A stretch of 64,000 nucleotides of DNA, taken from NCBI GenBank assembly GCA_013399305.1, contig VXAI01000163.1, positions 1,171,959 to 1,235,958 of the forward strand, written 5' to 3'. How positions within the stretch are numbered: the stretch's first letter is position 1; each line of letters begins with the position of its first letter. Source of the DNA: Rostratula benghalensis. Taxonomy: Eukaryota; Chordata; Aves; Charadriiformes; Rostratulidae. The notes beneath the pieces were generated by a model. That model had not been told where the DNA came from. It ran no database searches and saw only the letters and a program-made list of their open reading frames with translations. The position numbers and the translations under genes were made by a program. Below, one piece after another: positions 14,101 through 26,586 of this stretch.

Positions 14101-17100
14101 ATTGAGAAATGAGTTTGATGATATCTACCCAGTCCTTGGTGAAACATTTGCTCATAGGACCATCTGCCCCTTTAATAGAGTTGTCATTCCAGCATCGCTT
14201 CAATTTTTGCAGCAGCTGCCCATTGATAGTAAGTCAGGTGCGGGGATGTCACAGAGGAGAACTGCGGAGCCTGATGGCGGTGCTGTCATTGCCTTCAGTT
14301 TGTTCTGCCAGTACATCATCTCCCCAATTAATGAAATCCCCACTGCTCTTTCTGCCAGATCCACCCTTCAGATTTCTTCTTGAACCGTCTCCAGCCAGAG
14401 AGGCAAATCATGCGGTAGCTCAGATCAGATGCCTTTTTCATGGCCTCCACTTGCAATGGGAGTCTTTCTGTGCCTGTTGAGATGTGTTTTTAGCTTGGCT
14501 TGGCTTGGCTAACTCAGATAAAAATACTGGGAAGGATATGTGAATTCACTATTTCACATGGATTAGCGTTTCTGAGTTCTATTTAGATTTGAATTTGAAC
14601 TGATAATCTCTCTTTATTACCAGACTTGCCAAGCATCTGCTTTTCAGTTGTCCAAGAGGGCATCCTACAGAACCACTGCAAATCCCAACAGTATTGAGCC
14701 CCACAGTGACTCCCCCATGGCACGGGGGACTTGTGCTGATGCTGTGTGCTTCTTGTAGGCTGTTCAGCTGAGTGAAAAACCTGTGTTCTTATACACAGCT
14801 CCGGTAAAAATTACTTTCAGTGGTGCTTCTCTTGCAGGTGTCCTCTTACCAGGCACACACATACCAAACAAGTGTTAATAAATAATGCAGTGTAGGAAGG
14901 GTCGTTCCAATAGTGTGCCCATTAGCCTGAGATTTGGGAGGTGCAAATTAACTTCTGTTCTGCTACTTTTTTTGTCTGCTTCCATTATAGAGGAGGCCTG
15001 TTTCGATTGACTTTACACAGTCTCCGTTCAAGCATCTGGTCTGACAGTCATGTATTTAGTCTTGACTGGTTACCAAGGCTCTTTGTAGATGGTGAAAAAA
15101 CAGGCACCATCCTAAAACGTGTGCCTAAATTAGATAAGGTAAATAGCCTTCTGGCCATGTGTTTCTGTCTGAGTTCAGACAAGTCTCAGAATATTAATTT
15201 AAACAAGATGCTTCACTTTGTGATGGCAGAAAGGAGCAGAAATGAATCCAAAGTTTGTAGTCTCTCTATGCTGCTTTTCATGGGCTGCACAAATCATTAA
15301 CGATTATCTGCTGTTTCACAGGATGTTGTGGTTGGTAATGATGAAAGTGCCCAGAGATTTTATAAGTAACTAAGTTATGCGGAAGGGAGACCTGCTCCTG
15401 TGTAAGCAGAGGTGACCCAAATGAAGTGACAGTGGCTTCTTTTGAGTGGGAAATAAAAAGAGAACCTTTATTCACTTCCCAAACATAAAATTTATGAAGT
15501 CAGAAGTATAAGCAGCTTTTGTGGCAATCTTGGCTTCATTTCCTGGTCCCCAACATTCAAGTCTTTCTTTTCTGTATGTGTACTGTCTGATCATAAACCT
15601 TGTGCCTCCACCCAAGTTTTGGGAGCAAATTCATTTTTTTTTCTCTCTTCTTTTTCCTTCTGTAGTTCTTTTTCGCGTTTTGAGTGCTGTTTTTTGAGGA
15701 TTGAGAGGATAAACAACAGGGATGGTCACTTGATTTTCTCATCGGTGATTTAGGTGCAGATTGAACTCTAGCTGCCATTTTGTTCGATTTCTCATCATGT
15801 TTTTTTCCTCTGTTCCTCCCTGCAGTCACATGGAAAATTAGGAGATCTGTGCACATTGTTGGGTTGATTTACCCAGGACTTCTGGCGGCTTTTTTGGTCT
15901 CTGGGTCATCTTTCTGGCAGAAAGAGGGTAGCAATTGCTTTTATGGTTGGAGCACTCACTATTAATGGAATAGATTTTCATGCAGAAGTCCTGCATGCAT
16001 CCTACCCTTTTGGGTCAGTAATAATCCTTCTGGTGGGAGCATCTCACACTCTGGTCCTCTAAGGTTTTGTGGAGAAGATGGGGGTTTCTTTCTCTCTTTG
16101 GGAGGTGTGGTCAAGTTCACTGATCCCAGCCATCAGGGAGCTGAGCATCTCCTTCGTCAGGACTAACCACGTGAGCAGAGAGCGAGTCACTGTGCAGGAG
16201 GACCTGGAGTGCTTGATGTCTCCAGCACAGTGGTGGGAGTCGTGAGGCTCTCGGGCTTCGTGTTTGGTCTCATTCCCCTCAGTGGGGCAGCAATAAAGAC
16301 ATATCATATCCCTGAGTGGTTTAGCTCAGTACACACTACTGAAAGGTGTGTGAAGGCCTTCCAGCATTGCCTGACAGGTTTTGGCTGTGTGCTTCGTGCC
16401 ACCTGACAACCTGGAAAGGCTTCAAGGAAGTTGCAATGTGTGATGCCTCAGGTGCCAGGTCAGACCCGCTTAGTCACAATCAGTTTTTCCTTCTAGATCA
16501 GATTCCTGTTAGTTTAGCAGAAACTGACCCCCCCAGAGCCAGATGCTATATTCACTCACACCTCTGAGGCACTCCTTGAAAACTATTTTGAGGGTCTGGA
16601 CAAAACAAGTCTGTTTCTTTTAGTGTGAGACCTGGTGTGAAATGATGAATGTTTTTTTGCTTGCCCTATACTGCTCTGCTTTCATCACAAAAAATACTTT
16701 GTTAAAAATGTTCTGGTTGGTTGTAAAAGCCACCCAAGGACTCAGACTTGTGTATTTGTGCAGCACTAATCCCAGCAGGGCTTGACTCATGGGTAATGGG
16801 AACTGCGGGAAACATTTTCCCGCTCCTTTTGTGTCAGTACTTATTGAGGAAACTGGGGAATGAAGTTAAGCCTTCAAGTGCTTTTCCATAGAAACCTGCT
16901 ACACTGGCTTTCGGTTGTGATACAAATATGTCACTTCCCACCAGGCAGTTTGCACGCTGTGCTGGCCTTGATCCCTTTAGTGGTTCTGCCTTCCTCACCG
17001 TGAATGGAAGATGTGATGCTTCTCAGTTACTCCAAAGTACATTCCTTGGTGGCACATCTGCAGCGTGTACTATGTGATGAGAAAGGAAAAGCATTTTCCC

Positions 17101-18437
17101 TCCTAGGTGCTCATTATGCTTGAGCCACAAGAACTGCCTTTTAAAGAGGCTGACAGGTGTTACGGAACTCGCACAGCTGGGGTTGTCCCTGGGAGACCTT
17201 CTCCAGGTGTCTTACTGCTAGATATTTCACACTTCCCCTTGCTCTAGAGAACTCCCCCTTTCAAAACAAAACTCTATGGCACGCAGGGCAAGTTGAAGAA
17301 AGCTGTGTGTTGAAAAAAGCTGTATGTTGAAGGAAAGCCCTATGTCTTTTAACTCATTCATCTTTGCATCTCACTCATAGACACACACTAATGTACATTA
17401 CTAATGACACCTTAGACTGCTTTTTTCACCAAAGCTGTAGATTATGAGCTGGTATGATCTCAGCATACCCATACCACTGTTAAGTTTATCTGTTTCACTG
17501 TATTTTGTCGTAACAGCACTGTGTCTGTCTCTCGGCTGGGGAGCTGGTGAATGTGAACTCTGAGCCTTGAGATTTCCTCCTGTTTCTCTGACTGAATGCT
17601 CAGAGGATCTCACATTTTTGGCATTTTGCCACAGATTGAAACCCTCTGTGGCCCACCATGACCCTGTAACTGCATGAATTAGCCCTAGGATTTGGCTTCT
17701 CATTGTTATTTTTTGGTTTATTGTTTATTGTATTCCTAGTGCAGTGATGTATAAGGAGAGAAGTGTTTCTGAAGGAGGATTTAGGTCAAGCTGAAAGAAA
17801 TTGCTATTAAATGTCATTGATTTTGCTTTATATAACATGGGCTTTTTTTGAAGTCCTTCTTTAAATATTTAGTGACACTTTTTCCTCTTTAACTCAGGGG
17901 TCAGTGTCTCGTATTGGCTGATCGTGTGGGTTCCCTTGCCAGCATACAGAGGTTGCCAATTGTTTCTTTTCATCTTACCAGTCTTGGCTTTCTACCATGT
18001 CTGTAAGCAGAGTTTGAGTATCACATCCAGATGATGGTCCAGCTCCCCACAGCTAAACACTGCTCACTGACTTCCTCTAACAAGCTTTTCTTTGCTGGCT
18101 GAGACACTAACCCCTTACAGCGTTACTCAAGATGGGTCAGGGAAAGGCCATGTGTTAGCCTAGTTTTCGGTTGCCTGCTTACATAGCTTATCTCATCTCT
18201 GCTCAGCACCTTGTCTATTGTCCAGCACCTCTGCAATATGAATCAAAATCCCACCCCAGTCAGAACAGCTGCCTTTTCTGAAAGAAAGTGGAAGTGTCCT
18301 CATCCAGTCGTGTCTCCCCCTCCCTGCTTTTTTTATTTTGTTGTGTCCTGAGATGACCACTTTATCATGATGACACATCCTGTTTGTAATACATTGTACC
18401 TGCAAAGGTAAAGACATGCATTGCTGAACCCATAGCT

Positions 18438-18470
18438 TCTCCCCCCCTTCTCCCCCCCTCCTCCCCGCCA
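18438..18470 (-). other. C-rich tract; G-quadruplex candidate on minus strand
   Basis: Three long C runs (seven, seven and four bases, separated by TTCT and TCCT) end in CCGCC. On the minus strand these are G runs with 4-base loops. A seven-base run can supply two stacks, so a quadruplex is possible. No gene feature is adjacent. Confidence 0.45.
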
Positions 18471-21300
18471 TGTGGAATTATTGAACATGTAAAAAAGTCA
18501 TCAGGAGTCAGATGGTCAACCATATTGGCCTATAAACAAATGTACACAAAGTGTGATCCTGTGAGCTTTGTTTCCTTATGAAATTAGCCTAAAATTATTC
18601 TGTGGCCAGTCTTATCTTATTCATCTTTAGGAAAAAAGTAAATAGGGAGGATTGAACCTCTGAAGTTTTCTCATGGTCACGCTAGTTTGCAGGTTGCTCG
18701 CAAGCTGTTAAGAAATGGAAGCTTTATCCCTTCTCTCGTGCTATTCTGTTTGTTTCTTTAGTCTCTGATTTGTATCTTTACAGGCTAAACCTTAGGGATT
18801 TGAATGAATAAAACTTTACTACAAAATCTGGCATATAAGTCAATAATAGATGCAGAAATCTTTTATCCCAAATATTCCCAACGGGATTGGTAAATTTAAA
18901 AACAAAACCAAAACAAAACAAAAAAAACCCCTACAATGAAAAAAACACCTCCAAAAAGCTGTTATACCAGCTACTGCAAAGTTCATTTCAGTGCAAATTG
19001 AAACCACTTCTAGGATGAACATTGCAGTTGTAGACGTGTGCAGGTGCAGGTTCAAGATGCTGTGTCCTGTCTCCAGTTGCAACCATAGAGGTGGAATCCA
19101 GCTCCTGCAGTGGAACTGGCTGACTTACTGGTCCTAGTGCTCCAACGTGAAAAATGGCTCAGTGTAATGATTTATTACGAGATCTGGGTTTCATGTTGTT
19201 AAAAGGTGCCTAGAGGCCCAGCATTGTATCAGTGATATTTAATTGTATGCCAGGGAGCTTGCATGCATTGATAGGATCTCGCTTCTGTGATAAACCAGCA
19301 TTTGAAGCACCTTCTAGTGGTGAGCAAGGCACATGGAGATGTTCCTCAGGAATCCCTGTCCACACACTTCTTGTCTGGGCCTTTCAGAGGCATTCAGGTG
19401 GTGGAGAGACAGCTACAGTCTTTCTGTGCTCTGCTCACTAATGCAGTGGGGAAAGCTTCATACCCTTTCTATACCCACATACCTTTGTCTGCGACAAAGT
19501 GGTGAGTGAAAGCTTTGGTCTGTCTTTGGTCTGGGGGGGGGGAGAGAGAAGTGAAGAGAAGCTGTGGGTGACTGTGTGTGGAAAATTAAATTAAGACCTA
19601 GTGAGGCAGCTGGAGCGGGGGTCTTCCCCAAGGAGGTGGATGCCAACTCCTCCTGAGATGCTGGAACTCATGTTCTCCCTGAGGACCTTTTGGTTGTGCT
19701 CTATGCGGAGGTGGTTTTCCTTGTAAGCTTCGGTGGAAATGTCAGATAAGTTGCAGTGGTAGTTTGTGACAAATGAATAGCCACAGCTGAGATGGGGTCT
19801 GCCCAGCCTTTCTTTGTTTTAACTGCCTGATCCTATTGAAATGTTTCATAGGGAGGCAAAGAGAGGACTTCACTGTGTAATTCCTTGGGGAGGTGGCGAA
19901 TAAAAAGTGCTTCCAGCACAGATCCAGTCCCCTAGAGGGACTGCAGATTAATGGCTAAGAACTTAACTGAACTCAGTCATTGGGAAGGCATATCTGTTCA
20001 TTCAGTAATTTCATTGGATATGGTATTCCTCTTTCCTTCCTTTCATAATGAGCGTTGGAGGCTCTTGCACTTGCAGACTGGCTGTGAGGTTGTGTCAGTG
20101 TTTTGTGGCTGACACAGATCGCTGGCACTCAGACCTGAGCATCAGCCTGCAGGGGAATATTCCTGCAGCGTTAAGTCATTTCAGGCTGCCAGTGCCTGAC
20201 TCACTAACGTGATCACCCTCTTCTCCCCATGCTCCTTGTGCTGCCATTTCCCAAGGTCTTTTCCAGCCGGTTATGGCAGCTAGGGGTGAATTGGTGTCCT
20301 GGTGGCACTTCAAGGGAGGGTGTTTGAGGATGGTCTGATGCCTTTGCTGTTCAGGCTCAGGGGACAGTGGAGTTGAGACTGACCAATGTCACCAGCTGGC
20401 ATGTCCCACCACATTCTTCCACCCCTGACTGAAAAGATTTTTGAGAGGGCTGAGAATAAAACTCCTTGCAGTTTACAATGGAGGTACCAATAGTTGTCTC
20501 CTTGGACAATCAAAGGGATGCTCTGTACTCTGAAGTTTCAACATCCTCCTGGGAGTGGTGCAGTGCACTCAGTTCCCACCTATTAGGTACCTATTAGAAG
20601 GCTTTTCCCGCTGTACCTCTGGGGAACACAAACTGAAGTCCCTCCATCTGTGCACAAGGCTGTCTCTGTACAAAGCTGGCTGGGAGCGAGCAGGGCACAG
20701 TCCTTGCAGTGATCTCTTCTGTAACTATAGTCAACAGAAAAAAAATATTATTATTTTTCTAAGTCTATCTGGGATATTTTGAGGTAGGAGCCACCAACAT
20801 TGCCTGGTATATCCACTGTAGAGAAAGCAGTAACCTTAGATCCTATTTGGGCTAGAGGGAATAAAAAGGTTACATCTAGCATGTAGAAAAGAAACCTGAA
20901 AGATACTGCATTTTTGTAATTTAATGGGGAGAACTGGACAGCAGAGCTCTGCGCTCTGTTTCTGAAGCCACCCTCTGCTCTCTAAATGGGATCCCCTCCA
21001 AAAACCCAGTGCTTGGCAGAATAGCATAAACAAGTGAATAAAAATCATGTAGCTCAAAAATTTTGCTAATCTAAGGTAGCAAGTATGTGGCTGTTTACAT
21101 ATCTGCATGGGAGTAGTCATTAATCAGACTGTGCATGGGGTTCATTTGTTTCCTCCTAGGAAGGGCTGTTTTCACACTAGTAATTGGTTCCATGTGAGAG
21201 CTGGAGGTGTGCTGGTCTGTCCTTGTCACTGAGAAAGGATGTGCTGGAAAGCTAAGCCTGTGGTAGATATTTGCTGTGTCTTGCTTGTCTCATTTGGCTT

Positions 21301-21330
21301 NNNNNNNNNNNNNNNNNNNNNNNNNNNNNN
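21301..21330. other. Assembly gap (30 N)
   Basis: Thirty uncalled bases followed at once by six C residues. The true missing length is unknown. The flanking C run suggests a homopolymer or GC-rich sequence that was not resolved. Confidence 0.98.
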
Positions 21331-22680
21331 CCCCCCAGTGATTAGTGAAATTGTCAGAGGCTTTTTGGAAGAAAAAAAATCCTGCTTAAGTTACAGATTG
21401 TGTAAAACTGAACTTTTCCTTTCTGTATTCTAAACAAAGAGATCCTTTCTGCATTCTGTTTAATATTGTCACCTTTTCCCTGGCTTTGTACAATAACACC
21501 AGAAGTCAGCTTCTTTCTTGCCTTCTTCCTTTCTCTGAAACTGGTGTTTTGTTCCCTACCCTCAAATATTCCTGGGTAACTGACTCTAGTAGGGACCAGA
21601 TGTGGATGAACACAGGCATGTTGCAGCCAGATATTTTGTCTGGATGTGTTCATTGCTTGTTGTGCTTTGGAGGGTAATTTGCATGGCAACGAAAACTCTT
21701 CCCTAATGCAGTGAATGTGTGCACTGGGAATGTTTGCTTTCTGTAAGCGAAGGGATGCATTAGAGTATTTTCTGAAATAGAAGCAGAAGAGCAAGAGATG
21801 AGCTGGAATTGGCATCGTTTCCCCTCAGCAGAATATTGTGACCAGGTGACCAGATTTCTGTGTTTTGTCAATTCTCACTATGGAAGGGATAATTTTAGAT
21901 GAGCCAAACCGACAATGACAACAACAGAACCTCCAAACCATACAGTTGGACAACAAAATATTCTTTATATACTTTCAAGAGCCAGTTTTGTTGAGAACAA
22001 ACAACACAATTTTTTTTTCCAACGAATAGCCCAACTGGATGTGACTCAGGAGGGAACCATCCAAATTTCTGTGAAGCCCAGCTTCTTTTTGGTGTCACAG
22101 AGCCAAGTGAAACCTGCTGTATTGTAAAAACACTGGCATCAGCATAGGCGTGTGCTTTGTTCACCCTTGAGTATTGTAGTGTTAAAAATAATTGTATTAA
22201 AGGGAAGCCACGCCTATAGCATAACAGTAAAGGCAAGCATTAGCTAAAGAAATTCGTGTTGTGGTGATGAGATCCTATAGAAATTGGAAAACTCCTCTGC
22301 TAAATGTGCTGCTGTGGTGCAAAATGGAGCTTGCAGCCGAGAGGCTGTTGCAGCGTGTTGCCACATTTCATGTCCTGTCAGGCCTCAAGGACAAATACAA
22401 GCTGCACAGCTCAGAAAAAGCATTTTTGAAACTAAACACATTTGTAGTGAGCAAAAACTCACTTAAGGAATCTAAATATCCAGGCAGCAGACAAAATATA
22501 TGCAGTCGTTTGGCAGCACATGTAAGTTGCTAAAGATTAAACTGGTATTCTGAGTGTTCTGAGCTTCTGGAGATGTCAGCACCTCTGCTGTAGCTTCTCT
22601 CTATAAAGTGAGGAATGGGGGTCAGTGCAAGACAGAGCCCAGCAGCTGGATGCAGGGTCAAGACACAGGCTGGATGTTTA

Positions 22681-22818
22681 TGCTGCTGATGGGTATAACC
22701 GTGGCCAGGTGGTATTTCTCCCATGGTTTTAGGGAGTTATTGTCTCAGGACCCCCCTCGCTTCTTTCTACATGCTGGTAGACAGGAAAATAGCCAGGGAT
22801 TAATCTAGCCTAAAGCTG
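22681..22818 (+). repeat. Diverged direct repeat, copy A
   Basis: About 138 bases match copy B at 23954-24089 in the same orientation, with estimated identity near 70-75 percent by eye. Shared landmarks in the same order are CCAGGTGGT, then GGGAG or GGGAGG, TCAGG, CAGRAAAATAGC and the block AGGGATNAATCTAG. I do not recognise the family. It could be a dispersed repeat, a degraded LTR pair, or a local duplication. Confidence 0.65.
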
Positions 22819-23953
22819 CTATTTCCCTGCTATGCCCCAGCCTGGGCAGCAGGACAGTCTGTTCAGGTCCACCACATCCTGTCTGCTAAGGTAGCAGTGC
22901 AGGCCATGCAAGTGGCACTCTACAGACAGCACTGTGCGAAAGCATGCTGGCTGTATTTTCCTGGGGAAAAGGATTGTGTATCTACTATATCTGACCTTGT
23001 CCATAGGTTCTCATACCATCTTTAAGAAAATGGGAGACCTATGTGCACGTACTTGCTCAAAGAAGGGGAGGGAAGGAACACGTAAATACTATTTTGTGTT
23101 GATGTGCCTTTGGATGATATGGACATGTTCACTGAAACAGCTTAGGTGTCTATGTCCTGAAGAAACTAACTTGGACTTGTTTGGGGTTACCCTGTACTTC
23201 TGCCTTGGGTGCAAAGCCAGGTACTGTAATATCCCTGACAGAAATGCCTACGTTTGTGGAGCAGTGCAGTGTTTGGTAGGATGTGCTTACTGCTGCAACA
23301 CAAACACCTCTTCTGTGCATGTTACTATTTGTAAAAAGTTTGCTTGTAGGCTGATCAACCTGGGAAACCAAAATCCTCGTGGTCAAGACAGTCTATGTGG
23401 GGCAGGGTACAGCAGCGTGAGCACCCAATGTGTGCTTTAAGCCTGGGGCTGGCTGCTGGGCTCTGCTTTTGTCCCCGCCACCCTGCTGGGAGGGCCCTGA
23501 GGAGGAGTCACTGGTCTTGTCAAGAGTAGTTTTGATGATGGTGATGCTTCATGACTGGCATCTGGAGGCAGAGGGAGCTTCTTGTTTCACCCAGGCCACC
23601 ACCCTTTTGGCACGCGTAACGACATGCAGTCGGCCATTACGGAGCTGAATTTGGGCTTGGAGGAGTTTCCCCTGAGCAACCGAGAGCGCTGCCTTGGGGC
23701 CAGGCTTCCCTCGTGAGAAACCACAAATAGTTGGTTTGGCATCTCCCTCTTGGCACGCAGAGTCACAGGGGTGAGCTTCTGCCGGCAACCAGTTGCCTGC
23801 AGAGAAGTTGGCCTCTCCTGCATTGGGCACTCTGTTCCTTTCTGGTTAGGTGAGGTAAATATTAACTCTCAGCTGGAAACGAGTACACTGCAACCAGTGC
23901 CTAGCCCTACACAGGTCTTGCACAACTAACTGGCATCTCTCCACGTGGACTTG

Positions 23954-24089
23954 TTGCTGGTGGTGAGTATATCCATGCCCAGGTGGTGTTTTTGCCACGT
24001 GTTGGGAGGTTTTGTTTCAGGCCCCTCCTACTCCTCTCAACACACCGGTGTACAGAAAAATAGCTAGGGATGAATCTAGGCTAGAGCTG
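23954..24089 (+). repeat. Diverged direct repeat, copy B
   Basis: This is the partner of copy A at 22681-22818, with starts about 1.27 kb apart. Similarity appears to stop on both sides. The sequence between the copies includes a locally CpG-rich patch near 23.59-23.80 kb. Confidence 0.65.
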
Positions 24090-26564
24090 GCACCCACAGT
24101 CAAGTGTGTTTCCTCAGTCAAGGAGAATGCTGGTGGTTTTGCTACATGCAGAATCTCTGAGAAATCTCTGTCCTGGGGCAGTTAGACCAACACTCCTATT
24201 GAGGAGGTTTGGTCTTTCAATTCCAGCTAAAGACCAATCATTTTTATCACAGAAAGTTGAGATATTCTGCTAAGTGCAGATATGGGGGTGGGGTTTTTTT
24301 TTTAAAGAAAAATGGAAAGGAGGGCAAAATTAGTTGGAAAATCTGAAGGGGTGGTGTAATTCCTGCAGGCGCAGAAAGGTTACCAGGGAAGGAAAGGGTT
24401 AGATATGATTGCTGTATTTGCCACTTTCACAGTATTGGTACCAGCAGAAATCATCAAACTTCTTGACTCTTCTTTCCTCTGTTTTTGCAATCTGAAGATG
24501 TTACCTGCTTGACTTCTTCAAGTGCTCTGAGATCTGTGGGTGAACCATGGTCCATAGCTGACCTTTGGCTGCTTTCAACAGCACCGTGGTTACCTGTTGT
24601 TCTAGCAAAGGGATAATCTGACTCCCAGTTTATTCTGTGGAAGGTGTAGGTACAAGCTTGCAGAGAAGGTGGAAGTAGGTGATGACACTGAAGGATCATA
24701 AAGCTTATCTCCAACACGTCCTAGGGAGCCTTCTGTTTGGCACATGAGGATTCCCAGTTCAAGTTTAAATAGGCTGGAGTCATAGATGAAAGGGAAAACA
24801 AGAGGGTGGTTTTAATAAATTTCCCCAATTCCTAAACAGCATAAGCATATGAATTTGGAATCAGCCCCTTGACACACAAGACGTGAGTGGCACTCTTGTG
24901 CAACTGGCCAAGAAGTGTCCTTTTCTGATGGCTCACAAGCTTGGGATCCCTGTCTGGAGCCCAGAGCAAAGCTCTTGTCTGAATCCACCCACACGCAGTC
25001 ACGTTTGGGTTTTTAACTAGAAACTTCATCCAGACTGAAGCTCGTGGCAAGTAACGCAGACCTCCCAAGGAACTGTCTGTCTGACCTGCATGGAAATTAG
25101 TCCTGGTGTAAGATGTGGGACATGATGTTTTACATATAGAGTTGCAGTGGTGTGGCTTCTAATGTGGCTGGTTATACTGGAATAAAGATGACTATAGAAA
25201 TGAGCCAAACCATGATAAAGTACTTTTTATCAGTAAAACCATGTGTGTGCTTGGGGGCGGGGATGGTATGTTTTTTAACGCATCGTTATGAAATAATAAC
25301 GAACTGTGTGTAGACACAGCCTAAAAAAATGAGGAATCCTAGCCTAGCTTTCCATCTGCACTTAGTGAAGTTTCTTTTGGGTTATTAAAACCTTGGGCTA
25401 TATTAAGTGATTTAAAAGATACAAGTTTGTTGTTATGAAGCCACTTGAGATATTGTACAGTGTGACTGCAGAGCTATGCAAATTGGAGTAATTTCCATTT
25501 GACATAAGCACTGTAATTATTGAAAGCTTTCTTCTAAATTTATTTTTTATGTCTGCTGTAGTTAATTCACAATCTCCTTTTAACATTGGCAATTATAATT
25601 ATTCGCCAAGAGCAAATCCTTGCTAACAAAAATCCAGTTTTCTGTAGCCTGCAGCTTTTCTTTTCATTTGATGATGAGGTACTGTTAATCAGAGGAGCCA
25701 GTGCTGGCCTCTTAGTATCCAGCAGGGCAGAAAAACACTGCAGTCAGAAAAAAAAAATGCAATTAATTAGCCTAAGCTTCTTTCTAGCATCCCATCCCTG
25801 GGCCTCCTGAGTGGCCATGTCTGAGTGGAGAGGTGCTCTGTGGGAAGATCAGAGTTAGCATCTCAATAGGACTTACAGTGAAAACTGTCTGTGCCCACTG
25901 TGATATTTCTCCTTGTGAGTTCTTGCTCATTCTTCTTCTGTAGGGGCTACAGGTAGAAAATAGCATGTATTTGGGGCAAACAGTGTCATTAGGTTGAAAA
26001 AACCCCACCTTTCTAGGGCTCTTTGCATAGGAATCTGAGCCAAATTTGTGACTGAAAAATGCAGTAGTTGAAGGACTTCAGGCTTCTAGCTGCATACTGT
26101 CATTCAGAAATAAAGCGATTCTTATTCCCTTGAAAATGCCTCGTCCTTTCTGCCCTCCTTTTCCTTGGAGATCGGTGTGTTACACAGCTTCTGAAAGGAA
26201 ACGTAAGTGCAAGTGCTTTTTAAGAATTACTGACCTACTTTACAGGTATTTTATTCTTCATTGAATCAGATATGTACCTGTGAGAGTGTGGGTGGATAAA
26301 AATTACATTTCTTTCACCCACTGTGGCAGAGGTCAAGTGCAGGAGAGCTCTCCTCTTTAAGTTTCTACCCCTTGAATATTACTTCCAGTTCTCCTGGGGC
26401 TTCAGAGGGATGAGATCTGAATATAGCCTTGCAGCGAGCTCAGAGCAGCACGAGGTACAGCAACCTGAGCTGCGCTTGTGCCGTAGCAGAAGATCTGTCT
26501 GAAGCAAGAGGAACTACCCTCATTGACCAGTCTTTCCAGTCCAGGTATCCAGCATGTACATGGT

Positions 26565-26586
26565 AAAAAAAAAAAAAAAAAAAAAA
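26565..26586 (+). repeat. Poly-A tract (22 A)
   Basis: An uninterrupted run of about 22 A. I looked upstream for a processed-gene or LINE 3' end and saw none, so it is annotated only as a homopolymer. Confidence 0.85.

Noticed and set aside
21354..21815. 153-codon minus-strand open frame next to the N gap
   Set aside because: No domain, basic low-complexity middle, and overlapping frames on the other strand. Treated as chance.
22934..23440. 168-codon plus-strand open frame, cysteine-rich
   Set aside because: No recognisable domain, no splice or promoter context, and a minus-strand open frame overlaps it. A frame of this length is not surprising in 64 kb of non-coding DNA.
23549..23830. Overlapping 93- and 78-codon minus-strand frames
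   Set aside because: Two frames open over the same CpG-rich patch, neither with a recognised motif. The CpG content is the more notable signal.
26565..26586. Poly-A tract as a possible retrocopy tail
   Set aside because: No coding or LINE-like sequence and no flanking duplication was seen upstream.
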